Positions 46,638-58,062 of a stretch of 64,000 nucleotides of DNA are shown piece by piece; the stretch's first letter is position 1; each line of letters begins with the position of its first letter. Both the position numbers and the translations under genes were made by a program. The DNA is taken from assembly GCF_034347385.1 (NCBI RefSeq), contig NZ_CP133777.1, positions 186,001-250,000 of the forward strand, given 5' to 3'. The notes under the pieces were generated by a model. The model was not told the origin of the DNA, ran no database searches, and saw nothing but the letters and a program-made list of their open reading frames with translations. Source of the DNA: Actimicrobium sp. CCC2.4 (lineage in GTDB: Bacteria > Pseudomonadota > Gammaproteobacteria > Burkholderiales > Burkholderiaceae_D).

Positions 46638-47300
46638 TCAAGGGGTTTTGGGGGAACGTACGACAGCCACATCGACACCGCTATCGGTGAGCTTGCTGCG
46701 GGCGCGGTTCATGGTGTCGAGCTGGCTGAACGGGCCGATACGGACCCGGTAAAAAGTCCCATTGTCGCTCAGCCTTTCGGTAATACGGGCTTCAACACCA
46801 AGTAGTGCCAGTTTGGCGCGCGCGCTTTCGGCATCCGCCTGTTCACGGAAAGCACCTGCCTGCAGAAAATAAGTCCACTTGTCGTCGACTTCGGTCTTGG
46901 CTTCTGCAGGCTTGGGCGCGTCGGTCATGCGCGATTTTTCAGCCGCACCCGGCAGGCTGGCTTCCTTGGCCGCCGCATTCTTTTCGGCTTGTGGATCAGC
47001 GCTGTTTGGCGGAACCGGTTCGGCCACGGGCGGGTTGGCCAGCTCGCGCGCGGCTTCCCTGGCGGCGGCCTTGTTGCCGTACATCGGCTTGTTCGGGTCG
47101 CTGACCTGACCGGGAGTCAGCTCAGCCCGGTCCGGCTTGCCGGTCTTGTTGAGAAACGGCAGCGTGGTCTTGTTGATGGTCATGGCGACGGCGACAGCAA
47201 TGCCGAGTCCGACGATCAGGCCGATGATCAAGCCGAGCAGCGTGCCGCCGGCTTGCCGGAAAAGGGAGGGATGACGGTGCGGGTTGGAATGTTTTTGCAT
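46638..47300 (-). CDS. SPOR-domain (FtsN-like) protein
   Basis: 220-residue inner-membrane protein. A cytoplasmic Arg/His-rich N-terminus is followed by one membrane helix (GTLLGLIIGLIVGLGIAVAVAMTI, about 19-42), a long Pro/Ala/Lys-rich periplasmic linker, and a C-terminal SPOR domain (YFLQAGAFREQADAESARAKLALLGVEARI ... YRVRIGPFSQLDTMNRARSKL) that binds denuded peptidoglycan at division septa. It lies between argS and dsbA. Confidence 0.9.
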   Translation of the reverse strand: MQKHSNPHRHPSLFRQAGGTLLGLIIGLIVGLGIAVAVAMTINKTTLPFLNKTGKPDRAELTPGQVSDPNKPMYGNKAAAREAARELANPPVAEPVPPNSADPQAEKNAAAKEASLPGAAEKSRMTDAPKPAEAKTEVDDKWTYFLQAGAFREQADAESARAKLALLGVEARITERLSDNGTFYRVRIGPFSQLDTMNRARSKLTDSGVDVAVVRSPKTP

Positions 47301-47310
47301 GCTAGTCAGG

Positions 47311-49065
47311 TTACATCCTCATGGGTGCAGAAACGCCGATCAGTGACAGACCGTTACGCAATACCTGGCGCGTGGCCAGCAGCAGGGCCAGGCGCGCCAT
47401 GCGGGTTGGCATATCGTCGACCAGTACGCGTTCGGCATTGTAATAACTGTGCAGTTCGCCGGCCAGGTCGCGCAAATAAAACGCCACCTGATGCGGGCCG
47501 AGTTCTTCCAGTGCATGCTCGAGCGCTTCCGGATAATCGGCCAGACGCGCCAGCAGCGACGCTTCGCGCGGGGCCGTCAGCGGCGACAGGTCGACGCCAT
47601 CGAGCACGCTTTCATCGCCGCCCCATTGCGCCAGCACCGAGCAGATCCGGGCATGCGCGTACTGGACGTAGTAGACCGGATTTTCATCGGACTGGGCCCG
47701 TGCGAGATCGACATCGAAAATGAATTCGGTATCGGCCTTGCGCGAGATCAGGAAAAACCGCACGGCATCGCGGCCGCGGGTCAGGTCACGTGGCGCATCG
47801 TTCGCGGCGTCCGTGTCGGTGACTACCTCGACCTCGCCGCTGGACCATTCGATCAGGTCGCGCAAGGTCACATACGACCCGGCGCGCTTGGAAATCTTGA
47901 CCTCTTCGCCATCCTTCATGACCGTGACCATCTTGTGCAGCACGTAGTCGGGATAGCCTTTCGGGATGCCGAGGTCGACGGCTTGCAGGCCGGCCCGCAC
48001 GCGGGCGATGGTGCCATGGTGATCGCTGCCCTGGATGTTGATGGCGTTGCCGAAACCGCGCTGCCATTTGACGATGTGATAGGCCACGTCCGGCACGAAG
48101 TACGTGTAAGTACCGTCGGATTTTTTCATGACGCGATCCTTGTCGTCGCCATAATCGGTGGTGCGCAACCACAGCGCGCCATCGAGTTCATAGGTCTTGC
48201 CGGCCTTGATCAGCGCATCGACGGCGGCATGGACCTTGCCGTCGCCGTACAGCGAGGATTCGAGATAGTAGTTGTCGAACTTCACGCCGAAGGCCTGCAA
48301 ATCGAGGTCCTGTTCGCGCCGCAAATACGCGACGCCAAACTGGCGGATCGATTCAAGGTCATCGACATCGCCGCTGGCGACCACGGGTGCGCAGTCAGCC
48401 GCCGAGACGGTGTTTCCGGCCAAAAAGTCGCGTGCGATGTCACCGATGTAGTCGCCGTTGTAGGCCGGTTCCGGCCAGTCGGCGTCGCCCGGTTTGAAGC
48501 CGCGCGCACGGGCCTGGACCGACGCCGCCAGCGTGGCGATCTGCACGCCGGCGTCGTTGTAGTAGAACTCGCGCATGACGTCGTAGCCCTGCACGGCGAA
48601 CAGCGCCGAGAGCGCATCGCCCAGTGCGGCCTGACGACCATGGCCGACATGCAGCGGACCGGTCGGGTTGGCGGAGACAAATTCGAGCAGGACTTTACGG
48701 CCGGTGCCGAGCGTGCCACGACCGTAACCGGCGGCTTCCTGCAGCACCGTGTGCACGACTTCCTGCCGTGCTGCCAGCGCCAGGCGCAGGTTGATGAAAC
48801 CCGGTCCGGCGATCTCGACCGCATCGACCAGACCGGTGCGGGCCGGGTCGGCCAGCAGCGCAGCGACCAGTTGCTGCGCCAGTTCGCGCGGATTTTTTTT
48901 CAGTGGCTTGGCCAGCTGCATCGCAATATTGCAGGACACATCGCCGTGGGCAGGGTCGCGCGGACGCTCGAGGACCACCGTCGGCTGCAGGTCCGTACCG
49001 GCAATCAGGGAGGCCAGGGCGGAATTGAAAAGGGCGACGACGCGTTGTTTCTGGAGAGCGAGCAT
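47311..49065 (-). CDS. argS: Arginyl-tRNA synthetase
   Basis: 584-residue class I synthetase. The N-terminal Add-1 domain is followed by the HIGH-type motif LHVGH in [20 protein letters not shown] (about residue 140), the KMSKS-position sequence [15 protein letters not shown], and the C-terminal anticodon domain ending [12 protein letters not shown]. Complete and of normal length. Confidence 0.97.
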   Translation of the reverse strand: MLALQKQRVVALFNSALASLIAGTDLQPTVVLERPRDPAHGDVSCNIAMQLAKPLKKNPRELAQQLVAALLADPARTGLVDAVEIAGPGFINLRLALAARQEVVHTVLQEAAGYGRGTLGTGRKVLLEFVSANPTGPLHVGHGRQAALGDALSALFAVQGYDVMREFYYNDAGVQIATLAASVQARARGFKPGDADWPEPAYNGDYIGDIARDFLAGNTVSAADCAPVVASGDVDDLESIRQFGVAYLRREQDLDLQAFGVKFDNYYLESSLYGDGKVHAAVDALIKAGKTYELDGALWLRTTDYGDDKDRVMKKSDGTYTYFVPDVAYHIVKWQRGFGNAINIQGSDHHGTIARVRAGLQAVDLGIPKGYPDYVLHKMVTVMKDGEEVKISKRAGSYVTLRDLIEWSSGEVEVVTDTDAANDAPRDLTRGRDAVRFFLISRKADTEFIFDVDLARAQSDENPVYYVQYAHARICSVLAQWGGDESVLDGVDLSPLTAPREASLLARLADYPEALEHALEELGPHQVAFYLRDLAGELHSYYNAERVLVDDMPTRMARLALLLATRQVLRNGLSLIGVSAPMRM

Positions 49066-49116
49066 GAGTGTGTGCGGGGGCGGAGAAGACGGAAACCGAT
49101 TATACCGACGCCACTG

Positions 49117-49521
49117 TCAGCTGCCTAACTTGTCGCGGCAGTAGCTGCCAAGAAAGCGTTGCAGCTGAAACTCGTGCGGCAGCCAGGACTGGCCGGACAA
49201 GCCCGCAGGATCGCGAAACAGATAGGTCTGCACCGCGATCAACTCACCGTCGCCGGTGGTCGCCTGCACGCCGATGCGGTGATAGCCGTCGCCTTCGAAA
49301 TGGTCGAGTGCCGCCAGGTCGGCCGCATCGATATCGCGATAGATCAGCCCGGTCACGCTGCCGCCGGCCTCGATCACGATGCCGGGGTAGGTGTCACCGC
49401 TGACTGCATAGCGCTGGTGACCGTCAATGCGGGCCGGCTGCGACACATAGGTGCCGCGCACCACGCGCTGCCAGACTTCGGGAAACATCAGCGAACCGTA
49501 AGTGAAAACGTGAATGGGCAT
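49117..49521 (-). CDS. Gamma-glutamylcyclotransferase-like (AIG2/GGCT) protein
   Basis: 134 residues with the GGCT fold: HVFTYGSLMFPEVWQRVV substrate loop (YGSL), PARIDGHQRYAVSGDTYPGIVIEAGGSVTGLIY, and the catalytic Glu in LDHFEGDGYHRIGV. Such proteins cyclise gamma-glutamyl dipeptides or amines. It lies alone 51 bases before argS. Confidence 0.87.
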   Translation of the reverse strand: MPIHVFTYGSLMFPEVWQRVVRGTYVSQPARIDGHQRYAVSGDTYPGIVIEAGGSVTGLIYRDIDAADLAALDHFEGDGYHRIGVQATTGDGELIAVQTYLFRDPAGLSGQSWLPHEFQLQRFLGSYCRDKLGS

Positions 49522-49584
49522 CGTGCAGGCCAGGTCAATGTCGGGGCCTCATTCTGCCATGCCGGTACGGGGTGCAACGCGGCC

Positions 49585-49998
49585 CTATTTGCGCGCCACC
49601 ACATTGAGTCCCGGCCGGAGGTCGACCGCGTCGATGTAGCCGATGCCGCCCGGCGTACCCTGCACGTAGCTGATGACATCGGCCGCAGTCGCCATTTCGG
49701 CAGGCGGCGTGCCCTTGCCGATGTAGCGCCGCACGGTCCAGTAGGCGTCGTATTTTTCGTCGTCCTGATCGAGAAATTCGTGCAGGAACCGGGTGCGCAC
49801 CAGCGAGCCCTGCTTCATCGCCACCGGCGTGACGCTGACCCCGGCCACCGCAATGAATTTTCCGGTATAGATTTTTTGTACGGTCAGCGTATCCATCTTC
49901 GGCACATTGCTGTTGCCGATGACGACGATGTCAGCCGCCCATGCAGGCAGCGCCAGCAGCGCCACGCAGAGTACAACAATACGAAATATGAGTGTCAT
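49585..49998 (-). CDS. Small PstS-like phosphate-binding protein
   Basis: 137-residue exported protein. Signal peptide residues 1-20 (RIVVLCVALLALPAWAA), then a single half of a periplasmic-binding fold: IVVIGNSNVPKMDTLTVQKIYTGKF ... DVISYVQGTPGGIGYIDAVDL, typical of PBP-like PstS fragments. Too short for a full two-lobe transporter component. It follows a porin gene by 10 bases and a two-component pair, so it may act as an outer-face sensor or porin partner. Confidence 0.82.
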   Translation of the reverse strand: MTLIFRIVVLCVALLALPAWAADIVVIGNSNVPKMDTLTVQKIYTGKFIAVAGVSVTPVAMKQGSLVRTRFLHEFLDQDDEKYDAYWTVRRYIGKGTPPAEMATAADVISYVQGTPGGIGYIDAVDLRPGLNVVARK

Positions 49999-50008
49999 GG
50001 TCGTCTTC

Positions 50009-51304
50009 TCAGAATACGAAGCTGTAGGACAAGGACAGTACATTGACCACCTGGTTGCCGGATTCACCGCCGGGGGGCGCATCGATCAGGCCGGAAGCGA
50101 GTCCGACACGGGTACGCGCCCATTCCGCCTTGAGCTTGCTGGAGGGACTGAGCCGGTACGAGGTGCCGGCCGCCCAGGTGGTCTGGTCGTATGGCGAGAG
50201 GCCATCGGCACCGGCGCGCTGCGACGCATTGATCCGGGCCGCTCCGGGGATGAAGGCCGGTACGCGGTTGGTATTGACCTTGCCATATAAATCGCGCACT
50301 TCCGGCTTGGACAGCAAACGGCCGACGCTGACGTACGGCGTCCATGCACCGACTGGCCGCAACACGGCGAGGTAAGCGCCCTGGGTATTGGACCCTGTAT
50401 TCACGCCGAGCACATTGCGCCGCACATATTCGCCGACTAACCGGAAATCTGCGCCGACAGCCACGTCGGCTCCCAGCGTGTAGGTCGGGCTATGGATTTC
50501 GCCAACAGCGCTCAGTCCCGGTCCCGGCATTTGCGACGACACCTGGTAGTAGCCAATGCCGGGCGCGATCGTCACGAACGGATACGTCACCGGAAAAAAC
50601 TGCCCGTCGGTAGTCTTGACGCGCACGTCGTGCGCACCGATGCGAAACAGGTTGTCGTCCTGCTGGAAAGTCAGTACCAGCCCGCGCGCGTTGACCCTGA
50701 CCGGCGTGGACGCCCTACCAGACAAACCGGCGGCCGGATTGTCGCGCAGGTAAGTACGAAAAGTGGTGTTGGTCGATCCGACATAGCCATCAAGCGTCCA
50801 TTCGCCAACTGCCGAGTTCCAGGTCTTGCTCACCGCCAGTCCATCAACATCGGTTGTCGGCGAGGTCGAATACACCTCGGTGGGCAGCTGGGCAAAATCG
50901 AAGGTGGTGCCGACATCGGTACTTTCGCTGCGCAGGTACAGCGGCACGCGCAGGCGGCCGGCACGCACCAGCCAGTCGTTGCTCGGACGCCAGGACAGGA
51001 AGGCCCAGCTGATCGTGGCATCGGTGGCGCTATCGCTTTTGAGCGATGCCGCGACCTTGCCTTGCACGGTGGCGCTGAACTGGTCATTGATGCGGGCATC
51101 GACTTGCAAGCCCAGCACGCTGTCGCGCCTGAAGGTGCCGTCGTTATCGACGAAACGCTGGTAGTGGTAAGGCTGGTCAGAACGGCTATAGCCGACCGTG
51201 CCGAAACCCGAATAGGACAGGTCGACGGCAACCGCAGGCCAGGCCATGAAGACTCCCGCGACCAGCACGACCGGAGCACGAAGCACGAGACGGAGATTTT
51301 TCAT
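50009..51304 (-). CDS. Outer-membrane porin-like beta barrel
   Basis: 431 residues with signal peptide (about 1-26, VLVAGVFMAWPAVA) and beta-barrel strands throughout, ending LSLSYSFVF with a C-terminal Phe. VDLSYSGFGTVGYSRSDQPY at the mature start is typical of porins found beside PstS-like proteins. The ligand is unknown. The ATG at 51304 directly precedes the signal sequence. It is followed closely by the PstS-like gene and preceded by the HD-GYP regulator. Confidence 0.82.
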   Translation of the reverse strand: MKNLRLVLRAPVVLVAGVFMAWPAVAVDLSYSGFGTVGYSRSDQPYHYQRFVDNDGTFRRDSVLGLQVDARINDQFSATVQGKVAASLKSDSATDATISWAFLSWRPSNDWLVRAGRLRVPLYLRSESTDVGTTFDFAQLPTEVYSTSPTTDVDGLAVSKTWNSAVGEWTLDGYVGSTNTTFRTYLRDNPAAGLSGRASTPVRVNARGLVLTFQQDDNLFRIGAHDVRVKTTDGQFFPVTYPFVTIAPGIGYYQVSSQMPGPGLSAVGEIHSPTYTLGADVAVGADFRLVGEYVRRNVLGVNTGSNTQGAYLAVLRPVGAWTPYVSVGRLLSKPEVRDLYGKVNTNRVPAFIPGAARINASQRAGADGLSPYDQTTWAAGTSYRLSPSSKLKAEWARTRVGLASGLIDAPPGGESGNQVVNVLSLSYSFVF

Positions 51305-51345
51305 GGCGAATTCTTTTCGGGACAGGCCGGTGGCAAAGTAGAGGT

Positions 51346-52439
<1,094 letters not shown>

Positions 52440-52443
<4 letters not shown>

Positions 52444-55286
52444 GCGGCATCCTGCTCAGGGTTGGTCTCGGCCAATAGGGCCAGTGCGGTATCAAACTCG
52501 AAATTCTGCAGTGCCGTGTCGATGCGCTGGCGTCGTGCCGGCGAAAGCATGCCGGCGAGTTCCCGGCCCTGCTGCTGCCACAGGTCGATGGCATCGCTAT
52601 CGCCTTCATCAAGCAACTTGCACAACTGGCGCAGGGTGTCCGCTGCCGGCATCGGCAGCGCAGCACGGACGCTGTCAGCAGCCTGCACCGCGAAAAACGT
52701 ATGCAGTCCGGCCAGCAGCGGCGTGATTACCTGGGCCAGCCGCGCCTGCGCGCGGGCGGCCTCATCGACATCCCGTGCAGCGCACGCCAGCTCCAGAGCA
52801 CTGGCCGGTTGCCGTAAGTCGGCCATGCCCAGCGTACCGGCCAGTCCCTTGATCGTATGCGCCAGCATTTCAACTTGCTGCCACTGCGCATCGGCCAGCA
52901 ATTGCACCAGACGCGCATTGCAGTCCGTGTAGCTGTCGGCGAACATTGACAGCAGTTGCCGGTACATCGATGCCGAATCCGCCGAGAAGCGCACGCCCTC
53001 CATCGTGTCGAGTCCGGCAATACGTGGCAGCGTCGTCCGGCCATCCGCCGCACGGACCACCGGCACGGCATCGGTCGGCGATGCCAACCGCGGTATCGGG
53101 TAGTGCCGCGCCAGCATCGCACACAGCATCGCCGGCTCGACCGGTTTGCTGAGATGGCCATTCATGCCGGCGGCGGTGCAGCGTTCGCGCTCTTCGAGCA
53201 TCGCGTGCGCGGTCATTGCAATGAGCGGCAAGGCTGCGTAGCGCGGGTCGGCACGCACCTGCGAACTCGCTGCGTAACCATCCATCACCGGCATCTGCAA
53301 GTCCATCAGCACGACATCGAAATGATCCGCGGCAACCGTCGCCAGCAGGTCAAGCGCTTCCTGTCCATTGGTCGCCAGCGTCACGCAGGCTCCCCGGCTT
53401 TCGATCAGTTCGATGGCCAGTTGCTGATTGATCGGATTGTCTTCGGCCAGCAGCACACGCATGCCGCTCAGGTCATTGCCCGGCCGGTCGTCGGCGTCCG
53501 GCGGGCGCAGCACCTCATCGCCGCTGGCCAGCGGGAAGCGCGCGGTGCAATGAAAACGCGCGCCCTGTCCGTCACGACTTTCGGCCCAGACCTGACCGCC
53601 CATCAGCTCGATGAATTTTTTAGAGATGCTCAGCCCGAGCCCGGTACCACCATATTTGCGGGTGGTCGATCCATCGGCCTGGGTGAACTCCAAGAACAGG
53701 TACGTGAGCTGCTCTGCCGACAAGCCGATACCGGTATCGGTCACGATGAAATGCAGCAGTACGTCGTCGTCGCCGCGTTCGTCGATGCGGGCGTCCAGCG
53801 TGACGCTGCCGTGATCGGTGAACTTCACTGCATTCGACAGCAAGTTGGTCAGCACCTGCGACAGGCGCAGCGGATCGCCGCGCAGTGCGCCTTGCCGCCC
53901 CAGCAGTTGCGGCTCGGTGATGACCGAGGACAGCACCAGACCTTTGTCCAGCGCGGGCTGGCTCAGGAGCCCCAGCACATTGCCGATCACGTCCTCGAGC
54001 AGGAACGGCACGTGTTCGAGTTCCAGCTTGCCGGCTTCGACCTTGGAAAAATCGAGGATATCGTTGAGCAGGCGCAGCAGCGACTTGGCAGCCAGATGGG
54101 CCTTGCTGACGTAATCATGCTGGCGCGCCGTCAGGTCCGAGCGCAGTGCCAGATAGGTCATGCCGATGACGGCATTCATCGGGGTCCGGATTTCGTGGCT
54201 CATGTTGGCCAGGAACATGGATTTGGCCCGCGTCGCGTCTTCGGCTTTCTGGTTGGCCGCCTCGAGCGCATGCTGGGCTTCCTGGCGCAGCTGGATATCG
54301 CGCTCGATCGATGCGGCCATGCCATCAAACGTCGCGCCCAGCGACACCAGTTCGCGCACACCTTGCGCCCGATGCCCGCCCGGCATACCGTCGGCCGTGA
54401 TGCGCGCCGAATAATCGCCGTTAGCCAGGCGTCTGGCCGCTGTCGACAGCACGGCGATCGGACGCAGTACCTGCCGGCGGATGACTTCCGACGCCGCCAG
54501 GATCATCAGAAACGTGAAACCGACGCTGCAGGACATCAGCAGGATCCAGCGCTCGAGGTCGTGCGTGGCCAGCGAGACCGACTCGTTGGTGCGCGCGTTG
54601 GTCAGCGCACCGAGCGTTAGCACCGACCTGGCCAGATCCGCCTTGAGCACGTTGTAAGGGGTGCTGTAGACCAGCTGGTTGGCGTAGCTCAGGTGCGCTT
54701 CGCCGTCCGACACGAATTGCTGCGTGGCCGGATCGAACAATCCCTGGGTCGCGGCAAAAGCGGTTTGCTCCATCTGCTTCATCGCGTCGGTGGCGGCATA
54801 AACGACGTTGAGCGCCTTGAATTCGTCGGGACTGAAACCGAGCGATTTCATGCGCCCGGAAAACGATATGCGCAGCCCCTGGACTGGCATCTTGTGCACT
54901 GTTGTGCCGGCAATCACCGAATCCCAGTAGGCACCGGAGTCATAGCTGGCCGGCTGCGGTTTGTCGCCTTCGCGGATCGCCAGGATGTCGTAGTAGTAGG
55001 TTAGGTAGCGTGCTTCGCCGGTGCTGGTATAGGTACGCACCAGGCTGGTCAGCTGTTCGGTATCTTCCTTGAGTTTTTCGGCCAGCGATATCGCATCCTG
55101 GCGATGGGCTTGCGCCGTCACGACGCTGTCGTACGACTGCTTGATCATGACCAGAAAGACGGCATTGGCAGCCAGTGCCAACATCACCACCAGCGAGAAC
55201 CAGAAGGATAGTTTTTTGAGTTTCACGATTTCTGCTTTTCGGTGCACGCCAGAGTCCCCTGTTCCGGCCGTCAGCGGTGGCTCCAC
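52440..55286 (-). CDS. Hybrid sensor histidine kinase with receiver and HPt domains
   Basis: 948 residues counted from the outermost GTG. Order: membrane helix about 24-46; periplasmic sensor; second helix about 243-266; HAMP; HisKA with His364 (MSHEIRTPMNAVIG); HATPase (NLLSNAVKF, DTGIGL, GTGLGLSISKK); receiver with Asp662 (DVVLMDLQMPVMDGY); HPt with His810 (LAHTIKGLAGTLG). It would run a phosphorelay to the overlapping HD-GYP regulator. No ATG fits; GTG codons at 55286, 55247 or 55223 may be the true start, and GGGGAC stands before 55247. Confidence 0.9.
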
Positions 55287-55540
55287 CGCTTGTCAATCAA
55301 GCGGAAGTACCAGTCAGCAAGCGGTCAAGCGCCGACATGGCCGTACATGTCGAAGCACTTGAAACGAATTCATTACGGGCAGAGAACAGGACAGCGCGAG
55401 CATACCAAACAAGCGTAGAAATTTCTTTAAAACAATTGTGCGCTGGCAATACTTTTAGTAACTACAATTTTGCTCTTGCTAAGTGCCGGGAGTGCAAAAC
55501 GTCGCATTGGCGATCGCAAGCACCGCCGGCCACATCGTAG

Positions 55541-55564
55541 CGTGGGCACGATGAGGCCGTGCCC
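55541..55564 (+). repeat. 24-bp direct repeat, left copy
   Basis: Starts CGTGGGCACGATGAGG and is identical to 55787-55810. It contains the inverted arms GGGCACG and CGTGCCC. Confidence 0.85.
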
Positions 55565-55594
55565 CATATGCATCAACTTAACGTGATAAGCATC

Positions 55595-55683
55595 GTAGGG
55601 TGCAATAACCGCAGGGCATTGCACCGAATGCACTGCTTGCGGTTGATGAAATTGCAGGTGCTCCGCCACGACCAAGCCGGGAG
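55595..55683 (-). repeat. 89-bp dispersed repeat, copy 2
   Basis: Reverse complement aligns gaplessly with 16425-16513; the last 36 bases, including GGTGCAAT...ATTGCACC, are near-identical. Confidence 0.8.
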
Positions 55684-55745
55684 CGGCGGAGCACAGACAG
55701 TTTTATCAACCGCAATCGGTCCATTCGGTCCATTCGGTGCTACGG
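55684..55745 (+). repeat. Divergent 89-bp repeat, opposed to copy 2
   Basis: GCGGAGCACAGACAG, then TTATCAACCGC and CCATTCGGT (given twice) follow the order of copy 1 but lack the GGTGCAAT core. It faces copy 2 head-to-head. Confidence 0.5.
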
Positions 55746-55786
55746 CTTGGCGATACGGAGTGGCATCCGTTTAGGCAACCGCACCG

Positions 55787-55810
55787 CGTGGGCACGATGA
55801 GGCCGTGCCC
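55787..55810 (+). repeat. 24-bp direct repeat, right copy
   Basis: Identical to 55541-55564. It is followed by ACCCTACGCTAC, whose complement GTAGCG precedes the left copy. Confidence 0.85.
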
Positions 55811-55813
55811 ACC

Positions 55814-56716
55814 CTACGCTACCTCGCCTCCGGTGGAGGCCGCCAGAATGGCAAACCATTCTTCGCGCGTCAGCACCAGCTGCGTCGCCGCGACTGCTTC
55901 GGTGATCGCGGCGATGCGGCCGGAACCGGTCAGCACCAGTGGTCGCGACGGATGGCGCAGCACCCAGGCAGTGGCGATGACGGCCGGCGTGACGGCGTGG
56001 GTCTCTGCGATCCGGGCCAGCACGGCACGCACCCGCAAGCCTTGCGCATCCGCTGCGCCAAACAAGCGCCCGCCCGCCAGCGCCGACCAGATCATCGGTG
56101 CGCAACGCAAGCGCTGGGCCTGATCGAGGGTGCCGTCGTCGAGTGCCGGCACGTGCAGCACCGATAGTTCGATCTGATTGGTCACCAGCGCATGGCGCGA
56201 CGCCAGCAGCTCAAATTGCGCCGGCGTGAAATTGGATGCGCCGAAGTAGCGCACCTTGCCGGCTCGCTGCAAGCAGCCAAACGCTTCGGCGACTTCATCG
56301 GCCTCCATCAGCGGATCGGGTCGATGGATCAGCAGCAGGTCCAGATAATCGGTACCGAGGTTGTTGAGTGACTGCTCGACCGACGCGATCAGGTGCGCGC
56401 GGCCGGTATCGTAGTGCTTGATGGTGTGCGACGGACGGTTCGGATGGACCAGCCGGATACCGCATTTGCTGACAATCTGCAGCCGCTGGCGCAAGCCGGC
56501 CGCCAGCGCCAGCGCTTCGCCAAATAGCGCTTCGGAAGTGTAGCCGCCGTAGATATCGGCCTGGTCCATCGTCGTGATTCCCAGAGCGACGGCTTGCTCG
56601 ACCAGTGCCAGCCGCTGCGCAGGCGTCAGTTGCCATTCACCCAATCGCCACAGCCCCAGCACGATCCGCGATAACTCGGGACCGTCGGGTGCCAGCACGA
56701 TGCGGGGTGCCAGCAT
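55814..56716 (-). CDS. Aldo/keto reductase (YdhF-like)
   Basis: 300-residue TIM-barrel NADPH oxidoreductase. Signatures: GITTMDQADIYGGYTSEALFGEAL (catalytic Asp and Tyr), KCGIRL (Lys), LLLIHRPDPLMEADEV and VRYFGASNFTPAQFELL. Close in pattern to E. coli YdhF, of unknown physiological substrate. The ATG at 56716 overlaps the stop of the SHOCT-domain gene upstream (ATGA). Confidence 0.9.
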   Translation of the reverse strand: MLAPRIVLAPDGPELSRIVLGLWRLGEWQLTPAQRLALVEQAVALGITTMDQADIYGGYTSEALFGEALALAAGLRQRLQIVSKCGIRLVHPNRPSHTIKHYDTGRAHLIASVEQSLNNLGTDYLDLLLIHRPDPLMEADEVAEAFGCLQRAGKVRYFGASNFTPAQFELLASRHALVTNQIELSVLHVPALDDGTLDQAQRLRCAPMIWSALAGGRLFGAADAQGLRVRAVLARIAETHAVTPAVIATAWVLRHPSRPLVLTGSGRIAAITEAVAATQLVLTREEWFAILAASTGGEVA

Positions 56717-57543
56717 CACCACGCTTTCAGGATGTCAGCCCGCTTGGCCTGGTATTCCTGTTCGGTGATCAGGTCTTGCGCACGCAGGCGCTTGAGGCTT
56801 TTCAGGCGTTCTTCCTGCGCGGCATAGTATTTATCGTCCTGAACTACCGGGGCCGCCATCATCTGCACGGGCAACGCCGGTGCCATCAGCACGGCCGGCG
56901 TGCCGGTCTGCACCGGCGTCATCAAGGGCACCACGACCCAGTCACTGCGCACATGGTGCATGCCATCGGCGGCCAGACGCACCGGCGAGGCCGCAGTCCG
57001 GCTGCCGAAGTCGAAGGCGCGGCGCATGCGGGTGGCGCGATAGCGGCCAATGAAATCAACGCGCGCCTCGCCGAAGATGATGTTCAGTCCGTGCTGGTCG
57101 ATGAAGGCACGGCCACTGTTGCCGAGCTTGCTGCCAAACAATCCGCTGTTGCCGCTGCTGACAATGAAGAACAACACATCCTGCTGCGGACCGGCCTTGG
57201 CCAGTGCCGCCGCGAGGCCGCGCGCGAGGTTGCGGGCACTGTCGTCGCCGAACACGGCCACGGGCTTGTTCTTGCCCTCGACCTTGAGCAAGGCCAACGC
57301 GCGGCTGACGCTATCGACGGCCAGCACATGCGGCTGCAGGTTGGCCGGCGCATTGCCGGTGGACAAATAGATCTGGTCGAATTCGCCATCATTCCAGGCC
57401 AGATCGCCCGGCACGCACGAGGGACACGCCTCGTAACTGGAGCCTTCGACCGCGGCCAGCGCAAACGGCATGGGCACTGTTAGCGCCAGGCCCAGCAACA
57501 CGGGTAAACAACGCGAGGACATCGAGGAAAGCAAAGGGCGCAT
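56716..57543 (-). CDS. Exported protein with C-terminal SHOCT domain
   Basis: 275 residues. Signal peptide about 1-30 (LPVLLGLALTVPMPFALAA). The central part (VFGDDSARNLARGLAAALAKAGPQQDVLFFIVSSGNSGLFGSKLGNSGRAFI) has no recognised family beyond similarity in style to hypothetical exported proteins; CPSC lies just after the signal. The last 30 residues (ERLKSLKRLRAQDLITEQEYQAKRADIL) are a SHOCT oligomerisation motif. Coupled to the aldo/keto reductase gene by overlap. Function unknown. Confidence 0.75.
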   Translation of the reverse strand: MRPLLSSMSSRCLPVLLGLALTVPMPFALAAVEGSSYEACPSCVPGDLAWNDGEFDQIYLSTGNAPANLQPHVLAVDSVSRALALLKVEGKNKPVAVFGDDSARNLARGLAAALAKAGPQQDVLFFIVSSGNSGLFGSKLGNSGRAFIDQHGLNIIFGEARVDFIGRYRATRMRRAFDFGSRTAASPVRLAADGMHHVRSDWVVVPLMTPVQTGTPAVLMAPALPVQMMAAPVVQDDKYYAAQEERLKSLKRLRAQDLITEQEYQAKRADILKAW

Positions 57544-58062
57544 GACTACTCCGTTAGCAGGTAAAGCATTTCAGGAAAATTCGAAAGGAAGCCGGATCTG
57601 GCGCTACGACTACAGGAAGTTTGTTTTCCGTGACGATTGCCAGCAAAAATTATGTACTTGAGTTACCTGTAGTATTAATACACTAATTTTACAACACGCA
57701 GTTGATCAAGTCGCCATCATCCAGGCGTAATAGCGTTTTCTCCTATGAAAATTGACCGCGGTTACCCCATGCTCGCCGCATAACAGGCTCCCCTTCAGCA
57801 AAAATTCCCAAAAGATAATGCTTAAACTTTAGCAAAACTACAAAGAACTGCTAGAATAATCCACAGCGAACTACAAAAACAGTTGGGCAAAGCACAATTC
57901 CTTGCTTTTCAGCACTGCAGTGCTTTTGTAGTTTCACTAGATTTTGTGCGATAGCCTCTGCTGCCTCACACGATCTGACGACAAGAATCCGGACTGATAC
58001 CGGTGCACAAGGCGCTGCAAAGCATCGCCACATGTTTACAACAAAACCAATCTGGAGACGAG
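57544..58062. promoter_or_regulatory. Regulatory region upstream of lamB with inverted repeats
   Basis: AT-rich 519-base gap. AACTACAAAA at 57869-57878 and its complement TTTTGTAGTT at 57924-57933 are inverted 55 bases apart; a third related AAACTACAAAG lies at 57835-57845. AGCACTGCAGTGCT at 57911-57924 is a perfect 14-bp palindrome. These are candidate sites for a maltose-responsive regulator. No gene was seen. Confidence 0.5.

Larger units (their letters stand above)
55287..55813. other. 527-base intergenic region with nested repeats
   Basis: No gene is seen. The region holds two copies of a 24-bp direct repeat bracketing two opposed copies of the 89-bp dispersed repeat. Confidence 0.75.

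Noticed and set aside
47010-47032. GGAACC followed by CCAC inside the SPOR gene
   Set aside because: The elements are only about 8 bases apart and lie within a coding sequence.
47449-49128. Long plus-strand open frame opposite argS
   Set aside because: Shadow frame; argS is complete and conserved.
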